Part shown: positions 1 through 12,170 of the stretch, in pieces
How positions within the stretch are numbered: position 1 is the first letter of the stretch
Layout of the letters: each line of letters begins with the position of its first letter
Source of the DNA: Astrocystis sublimbata
Lineage: Eukaryota; Ascomycota; Sordariomycetes; Xylariales; Xylariaceae
Direction: 5' to 3'
Length of the DNA stretch: 64,000 nucleotides
Assembly: GCA_022453515.1 (NCBI GenBank)
Contig: JAJNNY010000026.1
Coordinates: 248,001-312,000, forward strand
The notes under the pieces: model-generated
Databases searched by the model: none
Seen by the model: the letters and a program-made list of their open reading frames with translations, nothing else
Told to the model about the DNA's origin: nothing
Made by a program: the position numbers and the translations under genes

Positions 1-1076
1 TCGTGGTGCACCGGAGAGAACTTCTTGAGCACTGGGTCGCAGAGCCCGGTATCCAACTCACGCGCCACGGACAAGTTCATAGAAACGCCGGTTTCGACAT
101 CGAGTGGTGGACGGATGCGGCGCCGCCGGGCCGGAATCACATGGCCGAGGTCGCCACCATTGGCAACCTGATCGTCGCGACGAAGGCGTCGGATGCGCTG
201 CCGCAGGTCGATAGGGTCCGCCGCTATCTAGACAACAAGTCCACCGTCGCGTTTGTGCAGAACGGTATGTGCAAGCTCTGGCCGCCGCTTGGGCCGAGCT
301 ACGTGCGGGCGAGGTTTCCGCACGGGACGAGCCCGACTTGGATCGCATGTGTGACAACGCATGGCGTTACGTCGAAGGGCCCGTTCAGGAGCATCCACGC
401 CTCTCCGGCAAACGCACTGGTCGGGCCCGTTATGGCGCGAAGTGGTGCGGACTGCCGTGAGCAGACAATGTATCTGATGCGACAGATCGCGAGTGCGCCA
501 GATCTGAACGCACGAGAGGTCTCCAAGAAAGAGCTTTGGGTAGCACAGCTTGAGAAAATAGTCGTCAACGCCATCCTCAACCCCTTGACAGCAGTTCTGC
601 GCTGCAAGAACGGCGTGATCTTCGAGGTTCAGGATGACGATGAAATGCCGACGGTGATTGACAAGCTCTTAAGTGAAGCTAGCGAAACCCTCAGCATGCT
701 GATCCGAGGCCCTTCGAGTCAGGACATTCTACTCTCTCATTCGTCGAATCAAGCAGAACCTCCAAATCATGCAGTAGACGAATCGCTGGAGGTCATTCGT
801 GAGCAGCTCCTGGAGCGGTTCTCCTTCCCACGCCTTCGTAGCATGGTCTACGGTGTCGGCGCAAAGGTGGGCGCGAACACGAGCTCAATGCTGCAGGACA
901 TGCTCGCTGGTAAATCGACCGAGATCGATGATGTCAACGGCTGGTTGCTCGAAACTGCACATCTCCTCAACGAGGGTCTTCGGCTGCCAACACACGAGAG
1001 ACTTGTCTCGCTGGTGAAAAGTAAGGTTGCGCTTAACAGAGCCGAACTTTGCACAATTCTTCTTACCCCTTACTAA
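1..1076 (+). CDS. ketopantoate reductase-like protein (ApbA/PanE family), 5' partial
   Basis: The reading frame is already open at the window's left edge and stops at TAA 1074-1076, so only the C-terminal ~357 residues are visible. The family reduces 2-dehydropantoate to pantoate with NADPH in the pantothenate/CoA pathway; fungi carry several paralogues, so the exact substrate is uncertain. The N-terminal Rossmann GxGxxG is missing because it lies before base 1. Visible family marks are VVHRRELLEHW just after the expected Rossmann start, the FVQNGM motif near residue 84, the ACVTTHGVTSKGPF segment, and the start of the C-terminal ApbA_C domain with LEKIVVNAILNPLTAV near residue 182. In that segment the Lys and the paired Asn match the catalytic Lys and substrate-binding Asn of the family. 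No intron is seen. No ATG can be assigned as start; the GTG at base 3 is only the first in-frame codon. Confidence 0.85.
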   Translation, partial: VVHRRELLEHWVAEPGIQLTRHGQVHRNAGFDIEWWTDAAPPGRNHMAEVATIGNLIVATKASDALPQVDRVRRYLDNKSTVAFVQNGMCKLWPPLGPSYVRARFPHGTSPTWIACVTTHGVTSKGPFRSIHASPANALVGPVMARSGADCREQTMYLMRQIASAPDLNAREVSKKELWVAQLEKIVVNAILNPLTAVLRCKNGVIFEVQDDDEMPTVIDKLLSEASETLSMLIRGPSSQDILLSHSSNQAEPPNHAVDESLEVIREQLLERFSFPRLRSMVYGVGAKVGANTSSMLQDMLAGKSTEIDDVNGWLLETAHLLNEGLRLPTHERLVSLVKSKVALNRAELCTILLTPY

Positions 1077-4000
1077 AAGGTTCAATACGTTCCTTGATTA
1101 CCTAGAATAACATTTGGTAGAGGATGTAAGTTGTGATGGAGTAAACGATAGAGCTTGGGTTGTCGTTTCTGTGCATACCGGATTATCAAGGAGGCTTTCG
1201 CATGAAATCAACGCCTCTCATCGCGGGTCACAACATTGTTACGATATTACAGGTAACTATAATTCAAAATGGCAGCCGGAAAGCGAAATCTTATTATACC
1301 AGGCATCTATATCGACTCAAGGAGATATGCATCTTCTATAATATTCACCACCCGCGCGATGAATAATATTGCAGTTATACTATAGCTTGTGGGGGATGAA
1401 CCACTGTCTTGGATAAAAATATAGCGAGCGACTCGATATTCATTGGCCGTCATCCTGCAGTGGTCGCTATATAAACCTCATGCGTGCTGATCATAGCTAT
1501 GGAAGTCTTATATCGCCTATCAACGTATTTGGGCTTATTCCCACGCATAAGGGCTGCGAGGTCAGATTCCCGAGCATCACGCTTAAAATGTCCAGACAAC
1601 ACGCTAAGCCCTGCGTAGTGAAATCCCATCTGGAAACTTTTGCTTTTTTTTTGTCAGCCTATAGCGAGAGACAACGCTCGTATGAACACCTAAGTCATAG
1701 AGTCTTCAGTATTTCCATTGCGGTAGATCCACCATCTCCTTTGTGATAACTCGAGGCTCTAAAATACATATCGATAGTTTAATCAAATGGTGTAAATATT
1801 ATGTATTGCGATGTTTAAAAACGATGGAGACTTTCATAATTAGCACAATAACTGGATGTTGAATTGTGATATGCGAGTATCTTACTCGGTCGACAAACAT
1901 GCCTTGTAACGGTAGAAGGCACTGTGATCAAGAGTCTACAAGGCAGAGAGAGCCCACCGCTGCTCAATGTGACTTCACTATTGACAAGAGCCTGCAATGG
2001 TCACCCCAAGGAGAAGTGCTTGCGAATGTCATTTCACTGCCTGGGCTCCGTCTAGACCACCCACAGCATCTGCTTACGTTGGACATCGAGGGGGTAACAT
2101 CAAAAGCCCAAAAGTACTTAATCTTTGTTACCGAGCTTGAACATCCCATAATTTACTATCCACAGCTATCCATCCATCCATCCAGCTTGTAACAAACTAC
2201 GTGTTCATGCGGGTCTCAGATTCTGCAACGGATATATGCGGAAGGCATCTCTGTGATCAAGCCAAGGCATATAACACTTCTGCATCTAACGCCAGGGGTC
2301 GAATGGAATCCTGTGGATTCCCGGATTGTGCCGTCTCTGTCTGCTTGTTAACTGTTATGATCGGCTCGGAAGACCATGTAGGTACTCGATTCTGGTATAC
2401 CGGTACTACTGTAAACATGGGTAGCATCGCAACCGCGATAAGTCAGGCCGGGCTTGGATTCCCAGCGATCCTGGCGAACGACAATCCATTATGATATCGA
2501 CACAGTGAACATGCCAGGAGGTTGGCTGTCTGCCGGCAGCTGATATTGGCCCAAACATGATCGCCAGCCTCAGTCTGCAACTCACAAGGCATAAGTTTGT
2601 CAGATAATAACATCATGAAAGCTTACTGCATTAACATGATCTACCGATGTGCGACTCAAATCTAGGTAGGGCTCAGACGGAGGGAGGGGGGAGGCACAGG
2701 GCAGGCAAGCAGGCGAGGGCAGGCAGGAATCGTTTCTATGGTAGGCAGGAATCTCGTTACGCGCTACTCACAAATCAGAGCCAGACTCGCGACTGATGGC
2801 AGGACATACGTCCCCCCTCTCACCGCCAACCCCTCGCATAACAGTGGCAGGTCATGGCCTGCTCTACATGATACGCTCTCCTCGACTGTCGACGCGGGTC
2901 TGAACGCGCCCAGCCATTCCACTTAGCCCCTGTCGGCATGTAGGCAGACGGGAGACTTCGGGCAGGGAGCAGCAGAGGGTTTGGTTGGCACAATCACCAA
3001 GCGTTGGGCTTATCCGGCATCCGCCATCGCTCCCTTCACGTTTCCTATTCGGCTGGCCGTTTTATTAATACCTCAACGATATAGGTTAGGGGTGCTGACA
3101 GGCCCGACTGATCTGTGGTTATAGCAGAGTCCTACTAAGGGCCTTCACTAACGCTGGCGAGCTGGAAGCCAATATCCGAGCGAGCAACGAGCTTGCCTGT
3201 CTGCACTGATAAGACGCGGGCGGTGCCGAAGAAGGCCCATCGCGATCGTAGGTAACATCCGCAACCTTGCTGTGAGTTGTCATCTAGTTCGTTTCGCTTG
3301 CAATGAGTCGGTGTTGGACGCGTGACAGGCGCGGGAAGCGTCAGGAGTGTGTGACTACGAACCAACACCATGTAACTTAGACCACAGGCCGTGTCCTGTG
3401 CTCGCCATCTCGATACGATTTTGATGCCAGCCTATTCCCGATCATCTGCGAGGGACGATGAGGCGGGCACATGCCGCCGTTCTCTTTTACTGCTCTCGCA
3501 AAGATTCCCTCTTGCTGGTCCGTCTAGTAGATAGGGAGCTTCACACAAGCGCATTAACACGGCAAATTCCAGATCAGGGAGTATGCGAACAGTCACCGGT
3601 GTTCTGAAAGGGGACGGTTGCTTTCCTCCGCTCTTTCCCCCGTATGCTTGAATTTGTTGCAGTAATGGCAGATTTGATTTAATATGTTCTCAAGACGAGA
3701 GGCCTACAGTCTACCTGGAAGCAACATACTTTGTCCAGAGGCTTGACTGATGCTTCAGAGGTCGCCTTGATGAGATGTTCATCTAGACTTATCGTATACC
3801 AGCATGACAGACGATGGTATCAGTCCATCTTCACATCGGTCTGCCGGACTGCTCGTTTGTTGTTGTTGCTCCCGCTGAGAGCCAAATACTCGAAATTACA
3901 TACCCACCTACAGCTACCGTTCCAAGTCGGTAGCGTGGTCCACAAAAGCTAAGCGACCGTTAAAATGTTCCGTTAACACAAGGATCTCGGCCGTTTGCAA

Positions 4001-5516
4001 TGGTCGCAAATCTCCCGATTGGCCAGATCTTACACTAAACTCCCGGCGCAAGTTGGGAAAGTCGAATATTACGGTAGGTAGGTACTTCTACCTAGACAAT
4101 TAATAGTCATGAAGTATGTTCCAAGGCTCTAGGTCCCTTTAACCCGTACCTAATACCGCTGATGTTTACCTTGCAACGCCCGTCGAGCCCAGTGAGGCCA
4201 GGATGCCAGGGGTCAGAGACGAGCAAGCGGATGTTTGTCTAGCCGATATCAGGGCTGATATAAGCAACGTACGTTGTTTGAACTGACAGTAACTACGCTA
4301 GGCAGTTAGTCGAAGACATCTAGAAATGTCTGTGCGGAAATACATGCATTCGCTCCCATATATGATTTACCAGTTATAGTAAGCAAAGCTCTTATTGGCA
4401 ACAGGGGAACGACGCTCATCATAAACAAACGAGGAAACAAATTGTAAGTGGCACGTGAATATGACAATCGTGCTTTCTTTTATCAGGGATACATACAAAT
4501 CGCAGTGCACCCTCGACACCGGTTGTGTTCAATCAAGTAGGCAGCCACACAATTACCATGTAGTGATAGTACAGGCATCCCATCTGTTTTTACCTGAATA
4601 CCTGCTTACTTACCTATGTAGGTACTCAGTACAGTTTCAAACGCAAGCAACAAACATCTATCTGTACGTGTGTCATGTGTTGTACGTACATCAATCAGGC
4701 CGGGGTCCCGTAGGTTTTGAGCCTCACGTCATCCAAAAGCTTGCGGATATCTGGCATGAACGTGGAGAAAAGCGGTCGCATGTTGCCAGACCGCTGATCG
4801 TCTTGTCTAGCCCGCTTGGGAATTCCCCGATGGCTTCTGCGTTTCGTCGGAGACGCTGGGGGGGCTAATTATCTTTCTACTGACTGATGCGCGACGCCGA
4901 CCCTCCTAAGTAAGTAGGCAGGGCTTTTGGTAAGGGTAGGGAGGGCAGCCCGCGGGGGATGCCGGCATACTGTGTCTTGGCTGGCTGAAGCGACGACTCG
5001 ACGACTCGACTACGGTACCTACCTACTCGTACATACAGTATCTACAGTAGGCATGTTAAGTAGGTATTGATCTGGCAGTGGGTTGTCCGGAGGGTGATTC
5101 GCTCGGTCCTGCATCTGGTTTCGTCACAGCTCGAAACAGACCAGGTATCTAGGTCGATCGAAGGGAAGTTACACGCGTCACGAACTGGGCAGTCCGGACC
5201 ACTGAGCTTATGGCGAGCATGGCATCCAGATGTGGCCCGCAGCAAGATGAGCAAGATGAGCGATCCGACTTCGAAACAGGTCGGTTGTCGTTTCCGAAGA
5301 TGCAACAGGACCGATGCAGGCCGGTCGGCAACGCAGCTTCTCCTCACGAGACAGCATAGCAGGTGGGAACAGATGCTGCCACCTCGGGCTCGGTGCTGAA
5401 TCGTCCAACCCATGCGTATATGCATGCGTATGTATGTGCTGGCCTGCTGGCCACGGCTTGGTCGCAGTCCCGGTCGCAGTGACCGACCCGCGGGCCCTGG
5501 CGACGGGTCCCTGTTC

Positions 5517-5601
5517 TGGGTGTCTGGCACGGGTCTGGGTGTCTGGCACGGGTCTGGCACGGGTCTGGCACGGGTCTGGGTTCTGTGGGTGTCTGGTCGT
5601 G
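5517..5601. repeat. GC-rich minisatellite, unit about 11 bp
   Basis: Imperfect tandem array built from ggcacgggtct units, with interspersed ggtgtct variants. Three consecutive near-exact copies lie around 5544-5577. The repeat keeps several frames open on both strands and so creates the long proline- or glycine-rich ORFs over 5042-5808, which are artefacts. Confidence 0.75.
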
Positions 5602-6080
5602 GAGGTGTGGCCACCGTCGTTGACCTTGCAAGCTCGCAAGGGTAGCTGGCCTCGGCAAGCATGGCGCATGGTATTACGCCGTAGGCGATTCCCCATCTCT
5701 GTCCCATTGCGCCATCGAAGCCCCTCGAGCCCCCAATCATGTCCCCAAGACATGCTGTGCGACAACCGTTCGACGGCATCGCATGGCCCCCTCGGCCCCT
5801 CACCGTAAGGCCGGCTCTGGTGGGCTCTGGTGGGGAGTTCTCACTCTCTCAGAAATGGAGCATTACCAAGTGATCGATCGGCTGCCTTATGTCCGTCCGC
5901 GGCATGCTAGATTGCCAGCAGGAGGGGAGGAGCTCTACGTATCGTCAAGGAGAAGAAGACACAGCGTCGACTAACGGCAGACAATGATGATGTGCATATG
6001 CCTAGACTCGGGCGACCAAGCCATAGCTCGCCATAGTACCATGAGAGGTTGTCGGTACGGGTCTGGTACAGCTCCCTCTG

Positions 6081-6116
6081 GTCGTGTCTTGTCGTGTCTT
6101 GTCTTGTCTTGTCTTG
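6081..6116. repeat. pentanucleotide microsatellite (GTCTT/GTCGT)n
   Basis: Seven five-base units, alternating gtcgt/gtctt and then pure gtctt, in non-coding DNA. Confidence 0.8.
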
Positions 6117-9077
6117 CCCTCTGGGTCTCCGGCTCTGGGGAATGACGGGCAGGAAAAACTAGTGTAAGCGAGAGTGGGCCTCTTCGAGATCCTGTAACGT
6201 GACCGGGGTGAGTGTGATCTGATTCTTTTGGGGTAACATTGCAGCTCCAACTACCTCTGTTCCGTGTTTACTTGCACTCACCAATCCTGTTCACTAACAT
6301 CCAAAATACCTAACGTTGGGCCACACAAGAAATGATCCATGAGGCAAAACGCCAGATCGCACTAGTCCATCGCTGCTGCGAAGATCTGGTCATTTCTGCC
6401 ATACGCGGTGAGATATGAGGCGGGTTGGTCGTTTCGCCCCTGGATGCCTGGACTTCTCTCTGATCTTCTGACACGTGGCTGTAGCACTGGGATGCTTGTA
6501 AATGTTACTGCTCTGTGGATGACCGCAGGAGCTTCAACACCACGAATGGCTCGAATGGGAGTGACTCGATAGGTTGAGAGAAGCAAGTTTCGAGTTCAAC
6601 GTCATCTTCACCCAGCGAAGTCTCTGGACACCCGTCTTAAAAGCAACAATACCCGGTTGACTCGGCAGTAATGCCGTCCGTTATCACGGTATTATGCTAT
6701 CGGGTTGTGATATCCTACTAATGGAAACAAGGGACATGATTCAGCAGTCCCTTGAATCGGTAGTTAGCTCGATCGAAAATTACCCGGGCGAGGCTAGGGT
6801 TAGCGGACATGGAAATGGCGATCCCATCCCACCCAGCAATAACACGAGGGTTTGTCCCTGGACTATTGCCAGGCAAGGATATCTATACTACCTACCGTAG
6901 CCTATATTTTCCGATCTGTCGAAAGCAGACCCTTTTGGCTCAATTTGCGTTGCCTCATTCTGCTGTGCGGCCCGCTGGCCCAACCAGAAAAAAAACGCCC
7001 AGTCACTATGGCACCAAACTCAAGTAACAAGAGAGGCAGACTCCCGCTTAACTCCTCGCTGTGACTGCTTGAGGGTCTGGTCTGGTGGATTCAGGCTATA
7101 GTAGGACGGTATTAAGTATGTGATGATGACAGCGCATACGCGCATTTTCACGCGGCATTGCCCAAACCTGTCCTATTGTGCAGAAAACAGCTACACTACC
7201 AAATCCTTTGTGTGAACTAGAAACAGGCCCTCCTTGTGTAGGCCCTGCAGCCAAGAGACAGATCTCAACGGTGGCCAGGTCAGAGACCTGCTTGCCCCGG
7301 TCCCGCCTCCACGTTTTTGTGTGCCGTTCTCAATATCTTGCGTCGACTAGCGATTAGAAACAGAGATCCGGTTGGACCAATGGAACTCTTCATCTTTCAT
7401 CGTATTGGATTTCTCCATGGATCCCTGAACTGTGGCAAAGAGCGAGCGTCTCTGCCGGCGAAATTAAAGTCGAGTGGCTGGTTGTCAATAACACCACAAC
7501 TATAACTACACAGAACCGAACAAAGTCAGAGTCCTACACTACCGGCATCTAGGAAGCATGATCGGCACCATGGCATGCATGGGATGAAGGAACAAGGTAG
7601 AGAAGCCAGGCATGTAGACGAGGCTGGGGCTGGTGCAGCATTACGCTCGGCACTCATGCCATGGAGTGGCGGGTGATCACAGTATCTCTATCTGAGCGAC
7701 TAATTAGTACACATCTTGCTCACTCAAGACTCAAGGCGCCTAATCCGCCCAGTCACAATGCTGCGGTATCTACCTCGAAAGCTAGCCTTTCAAAATGCCA
7801 TTATCCACCCTGTGGGTCGTAGCAGACATTACGATGCGCAAAGTTTTGCCTGTGGAAGTCGCACGGCAAGCGTGACAAATCTGTCCCTGTGAAATCCTCC
7901 CGAGTTCTCGCACACAAGAGTTCTGGCCAAATCGAAAAGTGGCTAACGATGGGGATGGTCTCTTGATTCTGCATACAGGCAGGCCCAGCTCTCCACCATC
8001 TTGATTATCGTTCGATCGATTCCCACATGAACCCTTCGCGGACGCGTGCTTTGTCTGAAACGCTTTGCTGGGTTCATTTTCAAGGCTTGTAAATTTTGAT
8101 GGTACCTGCATCAGAATCGATTGCCCCTCCCATGCTGTACGCTTCATCGACCTATTCCCGTATTCACTGACATTAACCCAGCATGCTCTTCGCTTCGGTT
8201 ATCATCTCTTGAGGGGTATCTTTCCTTCGCTTCCAGCCACCCATAACTAGAGTACAGAGGATATCTCTTTCCCAATCTACCTGCAACCTCTGTTGCAATG
8301 CAATGTGAATAAACCAACCATCTCTTGGGAGATGTTGCTGAGCCAGTCTGCGTCTGTTTTCTCCAGCCAACTCACTAAACCAACACATGTCATAAAAATC
8401 AAGTAAAAGACAAAAACAAAACAAAAGGGATGGGTGGGTGGATGCGATTGTTGTAACGTGCCAGACGCATGAATTATATACTGTAGGTTATTGGGCCAAA
8501 GGAATGGTGTAAACGCCGATTCAAAAAAAAAATAAGAAAACCCATTTTCCCTCGTCCCCATCCCGTCTAATATCCACCGTGTCATCAGAAGGTAAAAGAA
8601 AGCAGGGAGAACGTAGGCGTCGTAGCGTGATGTGGCCATCTTTTAACCAGTGTGGACCAACCACCTTATATACCGCGAAACATTAAATATGCACCAAGCC
8701 GTTTCCTCATCACTACCGGAATTGTTGTACACCGAGTGCCGAAGAATTCGTGACAATCCTGACCGGCTCCAATCGCCTCACTCGTCGAAAATTATATAAA
8801 AACGTACTCTTGCGGACAGCGTCCGGCTGGGATATTGACATTGTCGATCAGGCGTCGACGTTTGTAATTAAGCTGCTTTCGAGTTCATTATAGGTTTGTA
8901 GAAGTTGTCGGAATCACGGGTCAATCGAGGCCAGATATTGGGTCGAAAATTGTCGACAGTTAGGATCGGAGAAGTAGAGAGCTTAAATCCTTCTTTTTGC
9001 TACTGTCTCTTCAGTTGCTGAGGATAGAGTATGTCCCCGGACACAGGAGCTGGCGCTCCTGGTGGGGACTCTGATTG

Positions 9078-10361
9078 CTATAAGCCCTCTTCTGGGACCT
9101 CTTCTGGCATTTCCCCAGAAAGCTGGGCAACGCGCTCGCGACAAGCTTGCGGAGTGAAGCCAGGCCCGACCTTATTAGAGACATAGCGCCACTTCTCGTT
9201 TTCATAGTCTTGAAGCGCTGTTCGAAGCTTTTGGTCCTGTTTTCCTCCATGTTAGTACTAATACATCTCGGCTTGCTACGAGGGGAACTTGCCGTTTCGT
9301 CTGTCCATTGTGTTGTCTTCGCCTTCAGTTTTGTGCAATAGCGCACTTGTAGGGTTCCTGAAGACCGCCCAGGAAAGAAGTCTGCTATCTGCTTCCATGT
9401 CAAGCTCTTGTTCTCTTTCAAGTCGATGAGCAGCGCATCGTCCTCCGGTGTAAATTTCAACTTCGGGCCTCTGGGTCGAGGCGCGGGCGCTGGCATCCCA
9501 ACTTGCCCGACCACGCTTGGCGCACCACCCACTCCACCACCCATGCTTCCTTCTCCTTCGCGCCTCAGCATCTTGGACGGCGGCCCTTGATCGGGGAGTC
9601 TATGATGATGGTGAGTCGGCGCCGCCGCGGCAGCCGCCTGCGCGTAGGCGGCGCCCATGGAAGACTGTTGCATCGAATCGAGGTCTCCTTGCTCGAGGTC
9701 AGGTATACCCGGAACAGAGAGATCGAGGTCATCCGGACGTGGACGTTTCGTGCCTGCGCTGTGTGGCTGGCTCGGTGTTAAGGATGGGTACAAGGGCGTC
9801 CCGACAACGGTGTGAGGCGAAGGGCCCGCGCCATAGTGAGGAGGCTGATGGCCCATGTGCCGGGCAGCTGGATGCCCCCCGAGATGCCCTGGATCCATCA
9901 GGATCTGGTGGTGATGGGGGTGGTGGCCTGGGTGATGTTGCGACATGCTGTGATGGGAGTGTGAGGAGGACTGCTCATGCAGGCCTCCGTGCCCTGTATG
10001 TTGCTGCATTGGATTAGGTCGATGATGGTGGTGCGAATCGTATGCGTGCGGAGGCTGACTTTGCTCCCCCGGATGCGACTCGTGTGGAGAGTATTCGACA
10101 TGATAGTCTGGTCCTACTCGATAATTGCCCGCCAGCGTGTCCTCGATGCATGGGTCCCGCCAGAGCGAACCGCTCTGAACGGTCGCCGGACTCTGGACGG
10201 AAAGAATTTGGAGAATAGAAACCCCTCGGGGTTTCTGATGCGCAGGTAATTGCAACCCGAAGGGCCGATTTGCGCTCGTTTCGACAAGGGCCGACGTCGT
10301 GTTGGCTCACCGTTGAAGTATCTAACGAATGAAGTATCGCGCGCCTGGGAATCCAGTACAT
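9078..10361 (-). CDS. SANT/Myb-domain DNA-binding protein
   Basis: Predicted nuclear transcription factor, ~383 residues in three exons: 10361-10311, 10234-9293 and 9236-9078 (stop TAG 9078-9080). Two C-terminal SANT/Myb repeats are visible. The first (about 275-322) starts LKFTPEDDALL and contains LTWKQIADFFPGRS and VRYCTKLK. The second (about 325-373) starts TQWTDET and continues after an intron with LRTALQDYENEKWRYVS. The second repeat is complete only if the 56-nt intron 9237-9292 is removed; it has a GC donor (GCAAGT), a TACTAAC branch point and a CAG acceptor. The N-terminal half is His/Gln/Pro-rich and probably disordered. The first exon (ATG at 10361, 17 codons) and intron 10235-10310 (donor GTGAGC) are less certain. 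They are supported by phase agreement, by this being the first in-frame ATG, and by a CA-rich leader upstream. Targets are unknown. Confidence 0.8.
9237..9292 (-). other. GC-AG intron within the Myb gene
   Basis: Donor GCAAGT (9292-9287), branch site TACTAAC about 19 nt before the acceptor, and acceptor ending AACAG at 9237. Phase 0. Splicing restores the second SANT repeat and an in-frame C-terminus ending in ...PEEGL. No GT donor nearby gives the same result. Confidence 0.8.
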
Positions 10362-11975
10362 GTGTTGACGTGAACCGGCTCTCCCCGAATAAGACTTCGA
10401 ATACGGGATGCTGATGTGTGGGTGTGGATGTTGGTGTTGGTGTTTTGGGTTTGGGAGGGTTCCTATCAGCGGAAGAAGAATAGCAAATCCAAAAGGGCAG
10501 GCTCGACGCGGTTCGTTCAAAGATAATAGTTCAGTATTTCGTTGCCACCAGAACGCTCGAGTATGGGGATCAGCCCTCTTTTCTTGTTTTCCTTAGTTGC
10601 TCTATTATATGGTGACAAAACGTCAGAGGATACTAGGCACGCGGGCAACGGTCTGCATTATATCGTCTGATTTCCCGCTTGGTTACCATCCCCGACTAGG
10701 ATGGGGTTGGGATTGACAGGCAAGCAACTAGACTAAATCACTTTCATCCAGATGTCAAAGCACTTGACCGGATTGGATCTGTGCGAGACGAGTATAGTTC
10801 CTGAACGGGTCCTGAACGGGTGTGTAGGTTCGCGTACCTGGGCCGACAATGACGGTAGCATAATTTGGGGATCTTATGCCATGGTCTACCAACCTGGCCA
10901 GATATATACATAGAAACGAGACAAAACCCCGGCCGGAAGGTGCAACTAGGGGCGGACGACCAGCACGGCGGATCTCGCTCAGGGTAGAAGTGGTAGGCAA
11001 GATGGCAAGGTAGGGTCTTTGGAGGCCAGGGGAACGCCAGTACGGTCAACTGCCACAACCCAGGCTTACAAGGTTCCGTTCGTGCTAATCTCGGTGGGAC
11101 TCATGTGGTCGGACGAGTCTTGAGATGAGAGAATGGCGTGAACGGAGACCAAGCAGGACTACGGAAGAAAGACAGAAAAGCTGAAACAAGCCGCAACGAT
11201 GCGGTTGGGCAGTACGTGTAGAGAGCATGACAAGCAATAATACAGGTGTCCCACACCTCAACTCACACAGCAACCAGGTCCCTGCTTGACACGCTGCTCA
11301 GGAAAGCCAAGGCGATGACGATCCCTGAAAGGTCAGACTGCCGGTTGATGGGTGGCGCAACGAAGGCGGGTTTCTGGAAAGCAAATGAGAAGCAAGTATC
11401 GGGGAGTTGGGCCGTTCACACCTCTCCACTGGGGAGGGATGTCGTTATGACTAGGGTGGTTATAATAAGGAAACCAGAGCTTCGATGCTGACATGCCATA
11501 GGGCAGTGGGAATGCAAGGTTGTAAAGTAGCCCCAGGTTATGCTAGGTAGATTGCCGAAGAGAAAAAGCGCAAGGCAGGGGAATCTGGTCCTCGAACGAC
11601 CGGTGCTAACACAACCTGGCTCGCCTGGTATGCTCGCAGTCCGCCAGCCAGGCAAATTTGCCTAGTGTATAATACAGACGCGCGGGGCGCGTTTCGAGGC
11701 GACGAGAGCCGACTAAGTGCTCCAGTGGACTAAGGCTTAGCTTTTTTTTTGTTAGTTTTTTTTTTCTTGTTGGTGTGTGAGCTACAATCTCAAACAAGAT
11801 CAAGGGAGCTCGTGGCTAGCTCGCCCAGAGAGGCCGGGGTGTTGCGATGCGATGCGATGCAGGTCAGATACGTAGGTAGTTAGCCCGAGGAACAGCTGGG
11901 CCAAGACACGCAAGCGACAAGATATCTCTGCAACATCATCCAACATCGTCGGATAGCACAGGCAAGATCTTACCT

Positions 11976-11995
11976 CGTGGAAAATCTTTTCCACG
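11976..11995. repeat. 20-bp near-perfect palindrome
   Basis: Nine-base arms CGTGGAAAA / TTTTCCACG separated by TC. It lies inside the gene desert, about 1.6 kb upstream of the Myb ATG. It could be a dimeric protein-binding site or chance. Confidence 0.6.
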
Positions 11996-12130
11996 CATGC
12001 CCAAAAGTTCCCCGTCATCCCATGCCCCGACGCCTCGGAGCGCCACTGTTAAAGGAGGTTCATGCGAGATGGAGCTTGGGCGATGAGCTGGTCCATGGGG
12101 CAGAAGCTACCAGCATCGTGACAATTGACC

Positions 12131-12170
12131 CATTTTCCTCTCCCATTTCCTTTCCCTTTCCCTTTCCCCC
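12131..12170 (+). repeat. pyrimidine tract with CCTTTC hexamer repeats
   Basis: An almost pure C/T run on the plus strand that includes tandem TTTCCC units. CT tracts of this kind often lie just upstream of fungal transcription starts, but no gene was recognised downstream. Confidence 0.65.

Larger units (their letters stand above)
1077..9077. other. gene-poor stretch, no supported gene
   Basis: About 8 kb between the reductase and the Myb gene. The first ~800 bases are AT-rich with short ORFs only. From about 2.6 to 6.2 kb there are G-rich (ggcaggcaag-type) and GGTA/TACC-rich words and two tandem-repeat islands (annotated separately). The longest ORFs (for example 5042-5803 on -, 4455-4868 on +, 7782-8147 on -) have low-complexity or random-looking translations, and no domain, signal peptide or convincing exon chain was recognised. 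The right end (about 8.8-9.08 kb) probably holds the 3'UTR of the Myb gene. A lineage-specific or non-coding transcript cannot be excluded. Confidence 0.5.

Noticed and set aside
1080..1900. Possible RIP-mutated transposon remnant
   Set aside because: AT-rich, but no transposase or reverse-transcriptase motif, terminal repeat or target duplication could be seen.
5042..5808. Long overlapping ORFs on both strands (up to 253 codons)
   Set aside because: They are kept open by the GC-rich minisatellite at 5517-5601; translations are low-complexity in every frame, with no domain.
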